From NCBI GenBank assembly GCA_041487075.1, contig JBGPMO010000011.1, positions 1-11,631 on the forward strand: DNA of 11,631 bases, given 5' to 3'. The translations under genes were made by a program, and so were the position numbers. Under the pieces are notes generated by a model, which saw only the letters and a list, made by a program, of their open reading frames with translations, had not been told where the DNA came from and did no database searches. This DNA comes from JBGPMO01 sp041487075 (GTDB lineage Bacteria; Patescibacteriota; Minisyncoccia; UBA6257; 1-14-0-10-40-38). Positions within the stretch are counted from its first letter, which is position 1. The number at the start of each line of letters is the position of its first letter. Shown here piece after piece: positions 6,508 through 11,631 of the stretch.

Positions 6508-7654
6508 TTTCGAAAGTTTTATTCGCATCATAAAGCAGATTGCGTTAACGCCGGATGAACAAACTCGAATCCAGAATAACCTCTCTCGCTTTATAACCCA
6601 CTACGCTCTCCGAGAGCCGGCTACTTTACGCCGCGAAAAACCGCAGGGAGTAACGGCAATGCAAAACCGATTTATACCTGCCCTGTTTTCACCGAGACCC
6701 TTAGCTTTCGCGCTCGTCCTTGCCATACTCTTCGGCGGCGGAATTGCCTTTGGATCGCAACAGGCGCTCCCCGGCGACGTTCTCTACCCGATAAAAATTG
6801 CAGGAGAAACAATTCATGCGAGTCTTACGGTTGACGCCAAGCACCGGGCCAACCTCGAAACAGAACTCGCCATAAAACGGCTGGGAGAAGCGGAGAAACT
6901 CGCGGCAAAAAATGAGCTTACTCCCGACATTAAACAAAAAATAGAAGAGAATTTTGATGTGCATGTGAAGAGCGTGGCAAATCGCATTCAAAAATTCGAA
7001 GATGAAAAAAACATCGGTGATGCAAGCGAGGTTGCGTCTAATTTTGAAAACTCAATCGACGTCCATAGCCGCATTCTTGATGCATTGAAGCCAAAAGTAG
7101 AACCGAGCGCCGCTCGTGAAGCGACGACTTCTGTTGCCACTACCACTAACGCACAGGATACTGCCTCCGAGATCCACTCGCGCGCAGAACGCCTCCGCAC
7201 CGAACTCAACGGGAAACTCAAAACAGAGGCCGAAAACGAGCCCAATATACAAACATCTGCAGAAAGCAAAATGCGCACTGCCGCAACCGCTATTAAAAAA
7301 GCCGAGCAATATATCCAAAAAGCAGAGGCGAAATTCGGCACCGAAACCACTGCCGAAGCGAGGGTACGCCTTCATATGGCAAACGACTCTTTTATAAAAG
7401 GAGAAACACAACTGAACGCACATGCCTATGCTGATGCATTCGTGCTCTTCGAGGACGCAATCCAAGAAGCTAAACAGGCACAATTCCTTACTAAGACTGG
7501 CATCGAGGCAACCGCAGGCGCACCGATTAAAATGAAAAAAGATCTGCCGGGGAAATCAGCGCCGGCCGATAATAAAGAATCAGATGGTGAAAATACATCG
7601 GGAAGCACCCATACTGATTTTCAAGGAAACCTCCGCGCAAAACTTGAGTTCTAG
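6500..7654 (+). CDS. DUF5667-like single-pass membrane protein, probable anti-sigma factor
   Basis: Membrane protein of 384 aa, probably the partner that holds the upstream sigma factor inactive. Residues 1-65 are cytoplasmic and polar, without the HxxxCxxC zinc motif of classical anti-sigma factors. One membrane helix lies at about 67-85 (PLAFALVLAILFGGGIAFG). It is followed by ALPGDVLYPIKIAGETI (89-105) and a helical KHRANLETELAIKRLGEAEKL segment, a pattern I recognise from DUF5667 proteins. The outer part continues with long Lys/Glu/Ala-rich helices (about 113-200 and 222-335), an Ala/Thr-rich linker near 203-219 and a polar tail. The start overlaps the sigma gene by 8 nt. The anti-sigma role is inferred from gene order and topology; the outer region could sense envelope conditions. 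A hairpin follows the gene. Confidence 0.8.
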   Translation: MINFESFIRIIKQIALTPDEQTRIQNNLSRFITHYALREPATLRREKPQGVTAMQNRFIPALFSPRPLAFALVLAILFGGGIAFGSQQALPGDVLYPIKIAGETIHASLTVDAKHRANLETELAIKRLGEAEKLAAKNELTPDIKQKIEENFDVHVKSVANRIQKFEDEKNIGDASEVASNFENSIDVHSRILDALKPKVEPSAAREATTSVATTTNAQDTASEIHSRAERLRTELNGKLKTEAENEPNIQTSAESKMRTAATAIKKAEQYIQKAEAKFGTETTAEARVRLHMANDSFIKGETQLNAHAYADAFVLFEDAIQEAKQAQFLTKTGIEATAGAPIKMKKDLPGKSAPADNKESDGENTSGSTHTDFQGNLRAKLEF

Positions 7655-7673
7655 ATAAAATCACCCATATAGC

Positions 7674-7712
7674 ATCACCTACCCTTGGCCGAGGCAAGGG
7701 TGTTTATGTGAT
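7674..7712 (+). terminator. Hairpin after the sigma/anti-sigma pair
   Basis: ACCCTTG (7681-7687) pairs with CAAGGGT (7695-7701) around a 7-nt loop. An outer stem ATCAC (7674-7678) with GTGAT (7708-7712) can extend it across a small internal loop. It is followed by GTTTATG rather than a true T-run, so it may be a weak terminator or a processing or attenuation hairpin between the two sigma operons. Confidence 0.45.
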
Positions 7713-7761
7713 ACGCGTTATATTTATTGCCCTCGATCAGTTATATCAAGTAGAGGTTATG

Positions 7762-8322
7762 ATGCCGGAACAATCCAAAAACGAAAAACGCAGTAATCAA
7801 AGCCTGTTTGAGCATATCCATGGCCGCTATGTAAAGCCGGTTTACCGCTATTTGTACCAACGCGTGGGCAAAAGCCGAGACATTGCCGAGGATCTCCTAC
7901 AAGAAACATTTCTGCGCGCCTGGGTGCATGTGCCAAAGCTCAAAAAAAAATCTGCCTATGCGCTTGCCTATCTTCTCCGCATCGCAAAAAACCTTCTCAC
8001 AAGCTACTACCGGAAAAAACAGCCTATCCCTATGGCAGAACTTCCGGACTTGCCCATTGATACCGAACTCGTGGCCACGATCGAAAGCCGCTTTGATCAA
8101 GAAAAGATCTGGGCAAAAATTCAGGAATTGCCCGAAACCGAGCAAAGAGTGCTCACGTTGAAATATAAGGATGATATGAAAATCAAACACATCGCAAAAG
8201 CAATGCATCGAAGCGAAAACGCTGTGAAAATCCTTCTCTTCCGGGCCCGCAAAGCCTTAGGAGAACGCCTCGGAGACAGTCGTATCGAACTCTCTGAAAC
8301 CTTTTTGTCCCGCAAGCGTTAA
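7762..8322 (+). CDS. ECF-type RNA polymerase sigma factor (second)
   Basis: A second sigma70-family ECF protein of 186 aa, clearly different in sequence from the first. Sigma region 2 covers about residues 15-85 (RYVKPVYRYLYQRVGKSRD, then IAEDLLQETFLRAW, then AYLLRIAKNLLTSYYRKK). Sigma region 4 covers about 114-168 with LPETEQRVLTLKYKDDMKIK, the HIAKAMHRSENAVKILLFRA helix-turn-helix and a basic end. The ATG at 7762 is chosen because AGAGG (7752-7756) lies 5 nt upstream; the adjacent ATG at 7759 and a GTG at 7708 are alternatives, and the GTG sits inside the preceding hairpin. The reading frame ends in four consecutive stops, TAA TAA TAG TGA. No anti-sigma gene follows directly; the nearest membrane protein is the DUF7282-like one at 8786, beyond about 460 nt. 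Whether they work together is unknown. Confidence 0.9.
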   Translation: MPEQSKNEKRSNQSLFEHIHGRYVKPVYRYLYQRVGKSRDIAEDLLQETFLRAWVHVPKLKKKSAYALAYLLRIAKNLLTSYYRKKQPIPMAELPDLPIDTELVATIESRFDQEKIWAKIQELPETEQRVLTLKYKDDMKIKHIAKAMHRSENAVKILLFRARKALGERLGDSRIELSETFLSRKR

Positions 8323-8364
8323 TAATAGTGATGGGCAGTAGTGGTCGAGACTGCTCGCACATTA

Positions 8365-8393
8365 TAAACATAAGTTCAGACGAATATTATAAT
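8365..8393 (+). promoter_or_regulatory. Sigma70-type promoter with perfect TATAAT box
   Basis: TAAACA (8365-8370) and TATAAT (8388-8393) are exactly 17 bp apart. The predicted transcription start is near 8400, at the beginning of a highly structured stretch and not upstream of a long gene. The -10 box overlaps the ATG of the 38-codon ORF at 8392, so a transcript from here could not translate that ORF. Confidence 0.5.
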
Positions 8394-8508
8394 GAGAAGA
8401 ACCGTACGTCGTGCTCGTGTGCAAACGCGCACACTCGAGCAATCGGCAAATTCCCGACATACGCGCTTCATCCAGTCACTCATTCGCGCTGATTATGATG
8501 ACATCTAA
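8392..8508 (+). CDS. Possible small basic protein of 38 aa
   Basis: An ATG-to-TAA frame of 38 codons. The first half is very Arg-rich (MRRTVRRARVQTRT), and the second half looks helix-forming and ends acidic (FIQSLIRADYDDI). No ribosome binding site precedes the ATG, and the ATG overlaps a perfect -10 box, so the promoter seen here would start transcription inside the frame. The same bases also form strong RNA stems. The frame is short enough to be open by chance. I match it to no family; a non-coding RNA reading is at least as likely. Confidence 0.22.
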   Translation: MRRTVRRARVQTRTLEQSANSRHTRFIQSLIRADYDDI

Positions 8509-8662
8509 CGAGAAAGGCAGTACAACCGTTTGGAGTTCTTTACAATTACATACGTTTTCGTAACCTACGTCGGGTCGCCTTCGGTGACCGGGCTCTTTCA
8601 GAGACACTTCTCGTCTTTGCTCCCGGAAAGAGATGATTCTCACTTCCCGGGGTTTTTCTTTT
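8400..8662 (+). ncRNA. Candidate structured non-coding RNA of unknown class
   Basis: A stretch of about 260 nt between a TATAAT promoter and an intrinsic terminator. A helix pairs 8403-8411 with 8455-8463 (8 of 9 pairs, one C-A mismatch). It encloses a hairpin of 8413-8422 with 8429-8440 (ten pairs and a 2-nt bulge). Farther on there are TACG/CGTA around TTTT (8551-8562), a 7-bp stem 8573-8579/8583-8589 with a TTC loop, CTCT/AGAG (8593-8603), and the terminator stem. I see none of the hallmark motifs of tmRNA, RNase P RNA, SRP RNA or 6S RNA. It could be a small regulatory RNA, a dual-function RNA, or the long leader of the downstream gene cut short by termination. The start and the extent are predictions. 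Between 8464 and 8550 only weak pairings are seen. Confidence 0.42.
8622..8662 (+). terminator. Intrinsic terminator of the candidate RNA
   Basis: CCCGG (8622-8626) pairs with CCGGG (8647-8651). The stem continues inward through AAG/CTT and GA/TC pairs with two mismatches, and the hairpin is followed by TTTTTCTTTT (8653-8662). This is a good rho-independent terminator on the plus strand. An alternative pairing of TCTTT (8613-8617) with AAAGA just upstream would disrupt it. Confidence 0.65.
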
Positions 8663-8680
8663 CTAAACCGCTTTTGTAAT

Positions 8681-8703
8681 GCCTTCCCAGAGGGGCTTTT
8701 TTT
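8681..8703 (+). terminator. Second intrinsic terminator in tandem
   Basis: GCCTT (8681-8685) can pair with GGGGC (8692-8696), partly through G-T pairs, and a run of seven T residues follows (8697-8703). It lies about 20 nt beyond the first terminator and would insulate the next gene from read-through. Confidence 0.5.
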
Positions 8704-8712
8704 ATATATACT
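8684..8712 (+). promoter_or_regulatory. Predicted promoter of the DUF7282-like gene
   Basis: TTCCCA (8684-8689) and TATACT (8707-8712) are 17 bp apart, inside the tandem terminator. The predicted start near 8719 gives a leader of about 67 nt before the ATG at 8786. Confidence 0.4.
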
Positions 8713-8714
8713 CT

Positions 8715-8747
8715 CCCTAATCCGCCAAAAGGGGCAGTTAGGGCGGC
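8715..8747 (+). repeat. Overlapping inverted repeats in the 5' leader of the DUF7282-like gene
   Basis: CCCTAA (8715-8720) can pair with TTAGGG (8738-8743), and CCGCC (8722-8726) can pair with GGCGG (8742-8746). The two right arms share bases 8742-8743, so the full stems exclude each other. This could act as a switch-like leader or simply as a protecting 5' hairpin. The leader otherwise has no visible ribosome binding site near the ATG. Confidence 0.4.
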
Positions 8748-8785
8748 AAGGTCGGAAAACAAACTAAAACTCTCACCTTATTATT

Positions 8786-9316
8786 ATGGAACAAGAACAA
8801 AATGCGCCTCGGAATATGAATCGGAAGCCCTATGTTACCGGCGGCGTTTCCTTTGTGGTGGGTTTCCTTGTGGCGTGGATCCTCTTTAGCGGGAACGGCG
8901 GAGGAACGCTGACCCCTAACGAGAACGGCAGTGATGCGACAAAGGCCGCGGTAGTGGATACGCTTGGGGCAAAAAATGCGGTCACGGTCCTCGATCAGAC
9001 GCCGGGCAAGGTCGTAACCGTCCAATCTATCACGATTGAACGAGAGGGATGGGTAGCAATCCATGAAGACCGTGAAGGAAAACCGGGCAATATTTTAGGC
9101 GCTCGGAAGATTGGTGCTGGCACCACGAAAGATTTTGCCGTGCCGCTGCTCCGCGAGACTCTTGAAGGACACACTAACTACGTTATGCTCCACGGTGAAG
9201 ATGACGGTGATCCGGGCTTTAATTATAAAGCTGATGCTCCGCTGAAAGATGCTGACGGGAATCCTGTGATGGCAACATTTAAGAGTCTTGCCGCACCGCA
9301 CGCAGAGACGCAGTAA
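8786..9316 (+). CDS. Membrane-anchored DUF7282-like protein
   Basis: A 176-aa protein with a short cytoplasmic N-terminus and one membrane helix at about residues 18-36 (TGGVSFVVGFLVAWILF). A Gly/Asn/Thr linker follows, and then an outer domain from about 64 to 167. The outer domain contains VTVQSITIEREGWVAIHEDR, GKPGNILGARKIGAG, a VPLLRETLEGHTNYVMLH strand region and FNYKADAPLKDADGNPVMAT. This succession resembles the DUF7282 domain of archaeal and CPR envelope proteins, from memory of the pattern and without a search. Its biochemical role is not known. It has no cysteine, and no catalytic motif is visible. A predicted promoter lies within the preceding terminator, and a strong terminator follows, so it is probably transcribed alone. 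Confidence 0.8.
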   Translation: MEQEQNAPRNMNRKPYVTGGVSFVVGFLVAWILFSGNGGGTLTPNENGSDATKAAVVDTLGAKNAVTVLDQTPGKVVTVQSITIEREGWVAIHEDREGKPGNILGARKIGAGTTKDFAVPLLRETLEGHTNYVMLHGEDDGDPGFNYKADAPLKDADGNPVMATFKSLAAPHAETQ

Positions 9317-9334
9317 CGACTAAGTCAGATGAGC

Positions 9335-9362
9335 AAAAACTCGCGCCTCGGCGCGGGTTTTT
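9335..9362 (+). terminator. Strong terminator after the DUF7282-like gene
   Basis: AAAAACTCGCGC (9335-9346) pairs with GCGCGGGTTTTT (9351-9362) around a CTCG loop, with one T-G pair. The GC-rich core flanked by A5 and T5 makes it potentially active on both strands. It sits 22 bp from the terminator of the convergent small gene. Confidence 0.85.
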
Positions 9363-9384
9363 GGTTATCTCAAAAATCGAAATT

Positions 9385-9415
9385 AAAAAACGAGCCCTAC
9401 CGATGATAGAGCTCG
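9385..9415 (-). terminator. Terminator of the small minus-strand gene
   Basis: On the minus strand CGAGCTCTA (9415-9407) pairs with TAGGGCTCG (9399-9391) in a 9-bp stem with one T-G pair and a 7-nt loop, followed by TTTTTT (9390-9385). The TAG stop codon of the small gene forms the start of the second arm. Confidence 0.85.
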
Positions 9416-9642
9416 TGTTGGACTTCTTGAGATGCGGTAGTAGGACGCCTCTCAATTCTCTGGGGCGACTCGGAAAGCGAAACGCCTACAGAATCATCAG
9501 AAAGCTTCCACCCGAATTCCGTATACGCTCTATGACGAAGATTGTTTCTTGCCTGCTTAGCAGAAACCGCCTCAGTTTTCCGCCGGTAGCATTCTTCGCC
9601 ACGAGCAATGGTCCCGCTGTAAAGAAACTTTTCTCGCTTCAC
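9397..9642 (-). CDS. Small unrecognised protein, GTG start, own transcription unit
   Basis: An 81-aa basic protein that I cannot assign to a family. Support for it being real comes from its surroundings on the minus strand: a TTGACT-16-TATACT promoter, the sequence AAAGGA 6 nt before a GTG start (with a GAGGAG run just upstream), and a strong terminator that overlaps the stop codon. The N-terminal half looks folded: strand-like REKFLYSGTIARG and CYRRKTEAVS, then a helix-like SAKQARNNLRHRAYTEFGWK. The C-terminal half (SLSESPQRIERRPTTAS) is polar and probably flexible. The frame stays open upstream of the GTG through protein-like codons (PYTEAEEKGFE), but no ATG, GTG or TTG lies there downstream of the predicted transcript start. 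No signal peptide or membrane segment is seen, so it is likely cytoplasmic. A nucleic-acid-binding role would fit the charge but is only a guess. Confidence 0.68.
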   Translation of the reverse strand: MKREKFLYSGTIARGEECYRRKTEAVSAKQARNNLRHRAYTEFGWKLSDDSVGVSLSESPQRIERRPTTASQEVQHELYHR

Positions 9643-9688
9643 CTCAAATCCTTTCTCCTCCGCCTCCGTATAAGGAAGGGCTAAACAC

Positions 9689-9716
9689 AGTATAGCACCC
9701 TGTTACAAAAAGTCAA
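9689..9716 (-). promoter_or_regulatory. Sigma70-type promoter of the small minus-strand gene
   Basis: On the minus strand TTGACT (9716-9711) and TATACT (9694-9689) are separated by 16 bp, and a TG dinucleotide one base before the -10 box gives an extended -10. Predicted transcription start is near 9682, about 40 nt before the GTG at 9642. It is one of the best consensus matches in the window. Confidence 0.7.
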
Positions 9717-9739
9717 ATCCTTTGCTGACTAGCCACTAC

Positions 9740-9768
9740 TTGACTTATAAATCGCTTTAATATAGAAT
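9740..9768 (+). promoter_or_regulatory. Sigma70-type promoter of the surface repeat protein
   Basis: TTGACT (9740-9745) and TAGAAT (9763-9768) are exactly 17 bp apart; transcription would begin near 9775, about 40 nt before the ATG at 9816. The -35 box mirrors that of the divergent small gene, with 23 bp between the two boxes. Confidence 0.65.
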
Positions 9769-9815
9769 AACCACGTTAACTTTACTGCTGAAAATAAGCC
9801 GGAAATAACTCTCTT

Positions 9816-11631
9816 ATGAAACAGATAAGCAAAAATAAATTATTGTTTGTGGCTCTCGGATTTTTTCTTCTTACGGGGATTTTTACCCCTCTTGCCTATG
9901 CCTCCGGTGAACCTATTGTCACGACACTCTCCGTGTCTTCAGTCGGAGCAACCTTTGCGACCATAAACGTAATGGTAAACCCTAATGGAAACTTAACTGA
10001 AAGTTGGTTTGAATGGGGCACCAGTCAATCGCTTGGCATCTCAACATTGCACCAGTTTATCGGAAGCGACACCGTAGATATCGCCTTATTCCAATCTTTA
10101 AACTTTCTCCAATCCAACACCACCTATTATGTCCGGGTAGTAGCGCGGAATAACTTTGGAACAGCGGTGGGAAGTATGACGAGCTTTGCGACTTTGAACG
10201 GCGGCTCTTCCGATTCCGCGCCAATCATTGTTACTGAGAGCGCAACTGGCATTAACCAATCTTCCGCTATTTTAAACGGCTCGGTAGATCCGAATGGGAC
10301 TATGGCGACTGTATGGTTTGAATGGGGTTCAACCCAGTCATTGGGGAATAACACTCAATCCCAGTCAGTCGGAAACGGATCTTCAAACACCAACTTCTCT
10401 TTTATTCTCAATAATCTTTCGCAAAATGCCATCTATTATTTCCGTGCCGTGGGACAAAATAATTTCGGGACAGTCCAAGGAACAATCTTGAGCTTTACCG
10501 CAGGTAACTACGGTGGATACGGTGGAGGAGGAAACATTGGGGCTCCTTTCGTAGTCACGAATACCGCATCGGCAAACCTTAATTCTGCCGTCTTAAACGG
10601 CAGTGTGAACCCGAACGGCAATTACACCACCGTGTGGTTTGAATGGGGGCGCACTACATCTTTCGAAAACACCACGAGCTACCAATCTCTTGGGTCAAAT
10701 TATGGAAGCTTAAGCTTCTCGAGTACGATTTCCTCGCTGCAGCCGAACAACATTTACTACTTTCGGGCGGTAGCGCAAAATGCCTTTGGAACGAGCTACG
10801 GATCTATCTTTAACTTTACCGCCCAAGGATACGGAGGGTACTACGGATACCCGTACGGCAACTCGCCAACCGTCTCTACCCTTTCCCCATCAATCGTCTT
10901 ACAAAATTATGTAACGCTTCGGGGCCTCGTAACCCCGAACAACACTCAGACGAGGGGTTGGTTTGAATGGGGGTTCGCCCCATCGCTCGGGCAGACAACG
11001 AACGAACAATACCTCGGTGCAGATACCTCCCCCGAGCAATATACCTTTACTCTTGGCTCACTCTCTGCACAAACCACTTACTATTACCGCGCCGTGGCAA
11101 CGAACAGCTACAGCACGAGTTACGGATCAATCGTGAGCTTCACGACGCTCGGAACGATTATCGCTCCTCCGCCTGTTACTCCTCCGCCCGTCGCTCCACC
11201 TCCGTCCTCTCATAACAGCGAAATACGCGCCATCCCGCCTTCATTGGTATTAACTCCTTCTCTTGACAAGAATGAGCCGGGAGTCGGTGAAGCATTCACC
11301 TACACGCTTGATTACGAAAATAACGATGCGGTCCATGTCCTTTCAAACCTCATCGCCCGCATTACCCTGCCGAAAGGATTAACCTTTGTTTCTGCTGATC
11401 TGGGAACACTCTCTGAACGCGGGAATATAATCCGCTTCTCACTCGGCGTCCTTGAGGCGACTCTCGACAATGCCATCACCTTACAATTAAAAGTTGATGA
11501 TGACGCGCCCGTCGGACACTCCCTCGCGATTAATGCACTCGTTACCTACCGCGATGCCGCTCTTGCCTCGCAATCGGGAACGTCAGTTGCCACCATCACC
11601 GTTGGCAAAGGAAAAGGCGGCGGTTTCTTTG
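9816..11631 (+). CDS. Secreted surface protein with four WFEWG beta-sandwich repeats and a DUF11-like domain (3' truncated by window)
   Basis: An open frame of 605 codons that runs off the window end. A signal peptide covers residues 1-29 (basic start, LLFVALGFFLLTGIF core, AYA before the predicted cut). Four related units follow at about 33-127, 136-229, 244-336 and 350-445. Each carries a W-F-E-W-G motif (W64, W167, W274, W382) and, about 40 residues later, a YYxR-V--N-F/Y segment that ends near an S-F-T strand. The layout fits fibronectin-III-like beta sandwiches. Gly/Tyr-rich linkers join units 2-3 and 3-4 (NYGGYGGGGN, GYGGYYGYPYG). A proline-rich hinge (450-463) leads to a DUF11-like domain at about 476-598 (LTPSLDKNEPGVGEAFTYTL, then ARITLPKGLTFVSA). 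A Gly/Lys-rich stretch starts at 597. A role in adhesion or surface coating is inferred. No strong ribosome binding site is visible. The C-terminus and any anchor lie outside. Confidence 0.88.
   Translation, partial: MKQISKNKLLFVALGFFLLTGIFTPLAYASGEPIVTTLSVSSVGATFATINVMVNPNGNLTESWFEWGTSQSLGISTLHQFIGSDTVDIALFQSLNFLQSNTTYYVRVVARNNFGTAVGSMTSFATLNGGSSDSAPIIVTESATGINQSSAILNGSVDPNGTMATVWFEWGSTQSLGNNTQSQSVGNGSSNTNFSFILNNLSQNAIYYFRAVGQNNFGTVQGTILSFTAGNYGGYGGGGNIGAPFVVTNTASANLNSAVLNGSVNPNGNYTTVWFEWGRTTSFENTTSYQSLGSNYGSLSFSSTISSLQPNNIYYFRAVAQNAFGTSYGSIFNFTAQGYGGYYGYPYGNSPTVSTLSPSIVLQNYVTLRGLVTPNNTQTRGWFEWGFAPSLGQTTNEQYLGADTSPEQYTFTLGSLSAQTTYYYRAVATNSYSTSYGSIVSFTTLGTIIAPPPVTPPPVAPPPSSHNSEIRAIPPSLVLTPSLDKNEPGVGEAFTYTLDYENNDAVHVLSNLIARITLPKGLTFVSADLGTLSERGNIIRFSLGVLEATLDNAITLQLKVDDDAPVGHSLAINALVTYRDAALASQSGTSVATITVGKGKGGGFF

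Noticed and set aside
7052..7483. Minus-strand open frame of 143 codons across the DUF5667-like gene
   Set aside because: Its Cys/Phe-rich translation is typical of the antisense of a Lys/Glu/Ala-rich gene. The plus-strand frame has a recognisable domain, a membrane helix and operon coupling.
7708..7761. GTG-initiated N-terminal extension of the second sigma factor
   Set aside because: The GTG lies in the outer arm of the hairpin after the previous operon, and the extra residues do not look like sigma region 2. AGAGG directly before the ATGs at 7759/7762 supports the shorter protein.
8335..8354. Hairpin GCAGT/ACTGC after the second sigma gene as a terminator
   Set aside because: The stem is only 5 bp with a 10-nt loop, and no T-run follows.
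8400..8662. tmRNA, RNase P RNA, SRP RNA or 6S RNA
   Set aside because: The conserved terminal and core motifs of these RNAs are not found, so only an unclassified RNA can be claimed.
9361..9684. Plus-strand open frame of 107 codons between the DUF7282-like gene and the surface protein
   Set aside because: It begins inside a terminator T-run, crosses a second terminator and lies antisense to the 81-aa gene, which has its own promoter, ribosome binding site and terminator. Its translation is Arg/Leu/Ser-rich, as expected for an antisense frame.
1..11631. CRISPR array, insertion sequence, tRNA or rRNA genes
   Set aside because: No regularly spaced direct repeats, transposase frame with terminal repeats, cloverleaf with a GTTCGA-type arm, or rRNA-like conserved stretch was seen on either strand. 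The repeats in the surface protein are diverged protein domains, not DNA repeats.

Overview
The window looks like part of a Candidate Phyla Radiation (Patescibacteria, probably Parcubacteria-type) chromosome. This is an inference from gene content: a compact type IV pilus operon with a short Thr/Ala-rich major pilin, a DUF5667-type membrane protein next to an ECF sigma factor, a DUF7282-like membrane-anchored protein, and a secreted protein built of WFEWG-type beta-sandwich repeats. UGA ends two genes in a normal way (stops at 992-994 and 585-587), so the standard bacterial code fits and the UGA=Gly code of Gracilibacteria/SR1 does not.

Left part (1-5840, minus strand): one type IV pilus operon, read right to left. 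The order is pilB assembly ATPase, pilC platform protein, a GspH-like prepilin, a prepilin carrying a C-terminal LVIVD-type beta-propeller, a GspJ-like prepilin, a PilX-like prepilin without the usual Glu5, and finally the major pilin. The genes overlap or almost touch. The exception is the major pilin, which has its own promoter (TTGCAG-17-TATAAC), a good ribosome binding site and a hairpin terminator at the window edge. No pilMNO, pilD or pilT lies inside the window.

Middle part (5841-8331, plus strand): an ECF sigma factor overlaps by 8 nt a single-pass membrane protein with a DUF5667-like region (likely its anti-sigma factor). After a hairpin comes a second ECF sigma factor that ends in four consecutive in-frame stop codons.

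Region 8332-8785 has no convincing long gene. It does carry a perfect TATAAT box, strong RNA secondary structure and two successive intrinsic terminators, which together suggest an unrecognised structured RNA of about 260 nt (or a 38-codon small ORF). A promoter and a structured leader for the DUF7282-like protein follow.

Right part (8786-11631): the DUF7282-like protein and a small minus-strand gene of 81 codons converge on back-to-back terminators. The small gene has its own promoter, ribosome binding site and terminator and matches no family I recognise. Divergent from it, with mirrored TTGACT boxes, is a large secreted surface protein. It has a signal peptide, four beta-sandwich repeats, Gly/Tyr linkers, a proline-rich hinge and a DUF11-like domain, and runs off the window end. 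Taken together, the window encodes cell-surface functions (pili, surface repeat protein, membrane-anchored protein) alongside envelope-type sigma factor regulation. A regulatory link between them is plausible but not shown by the sequence.
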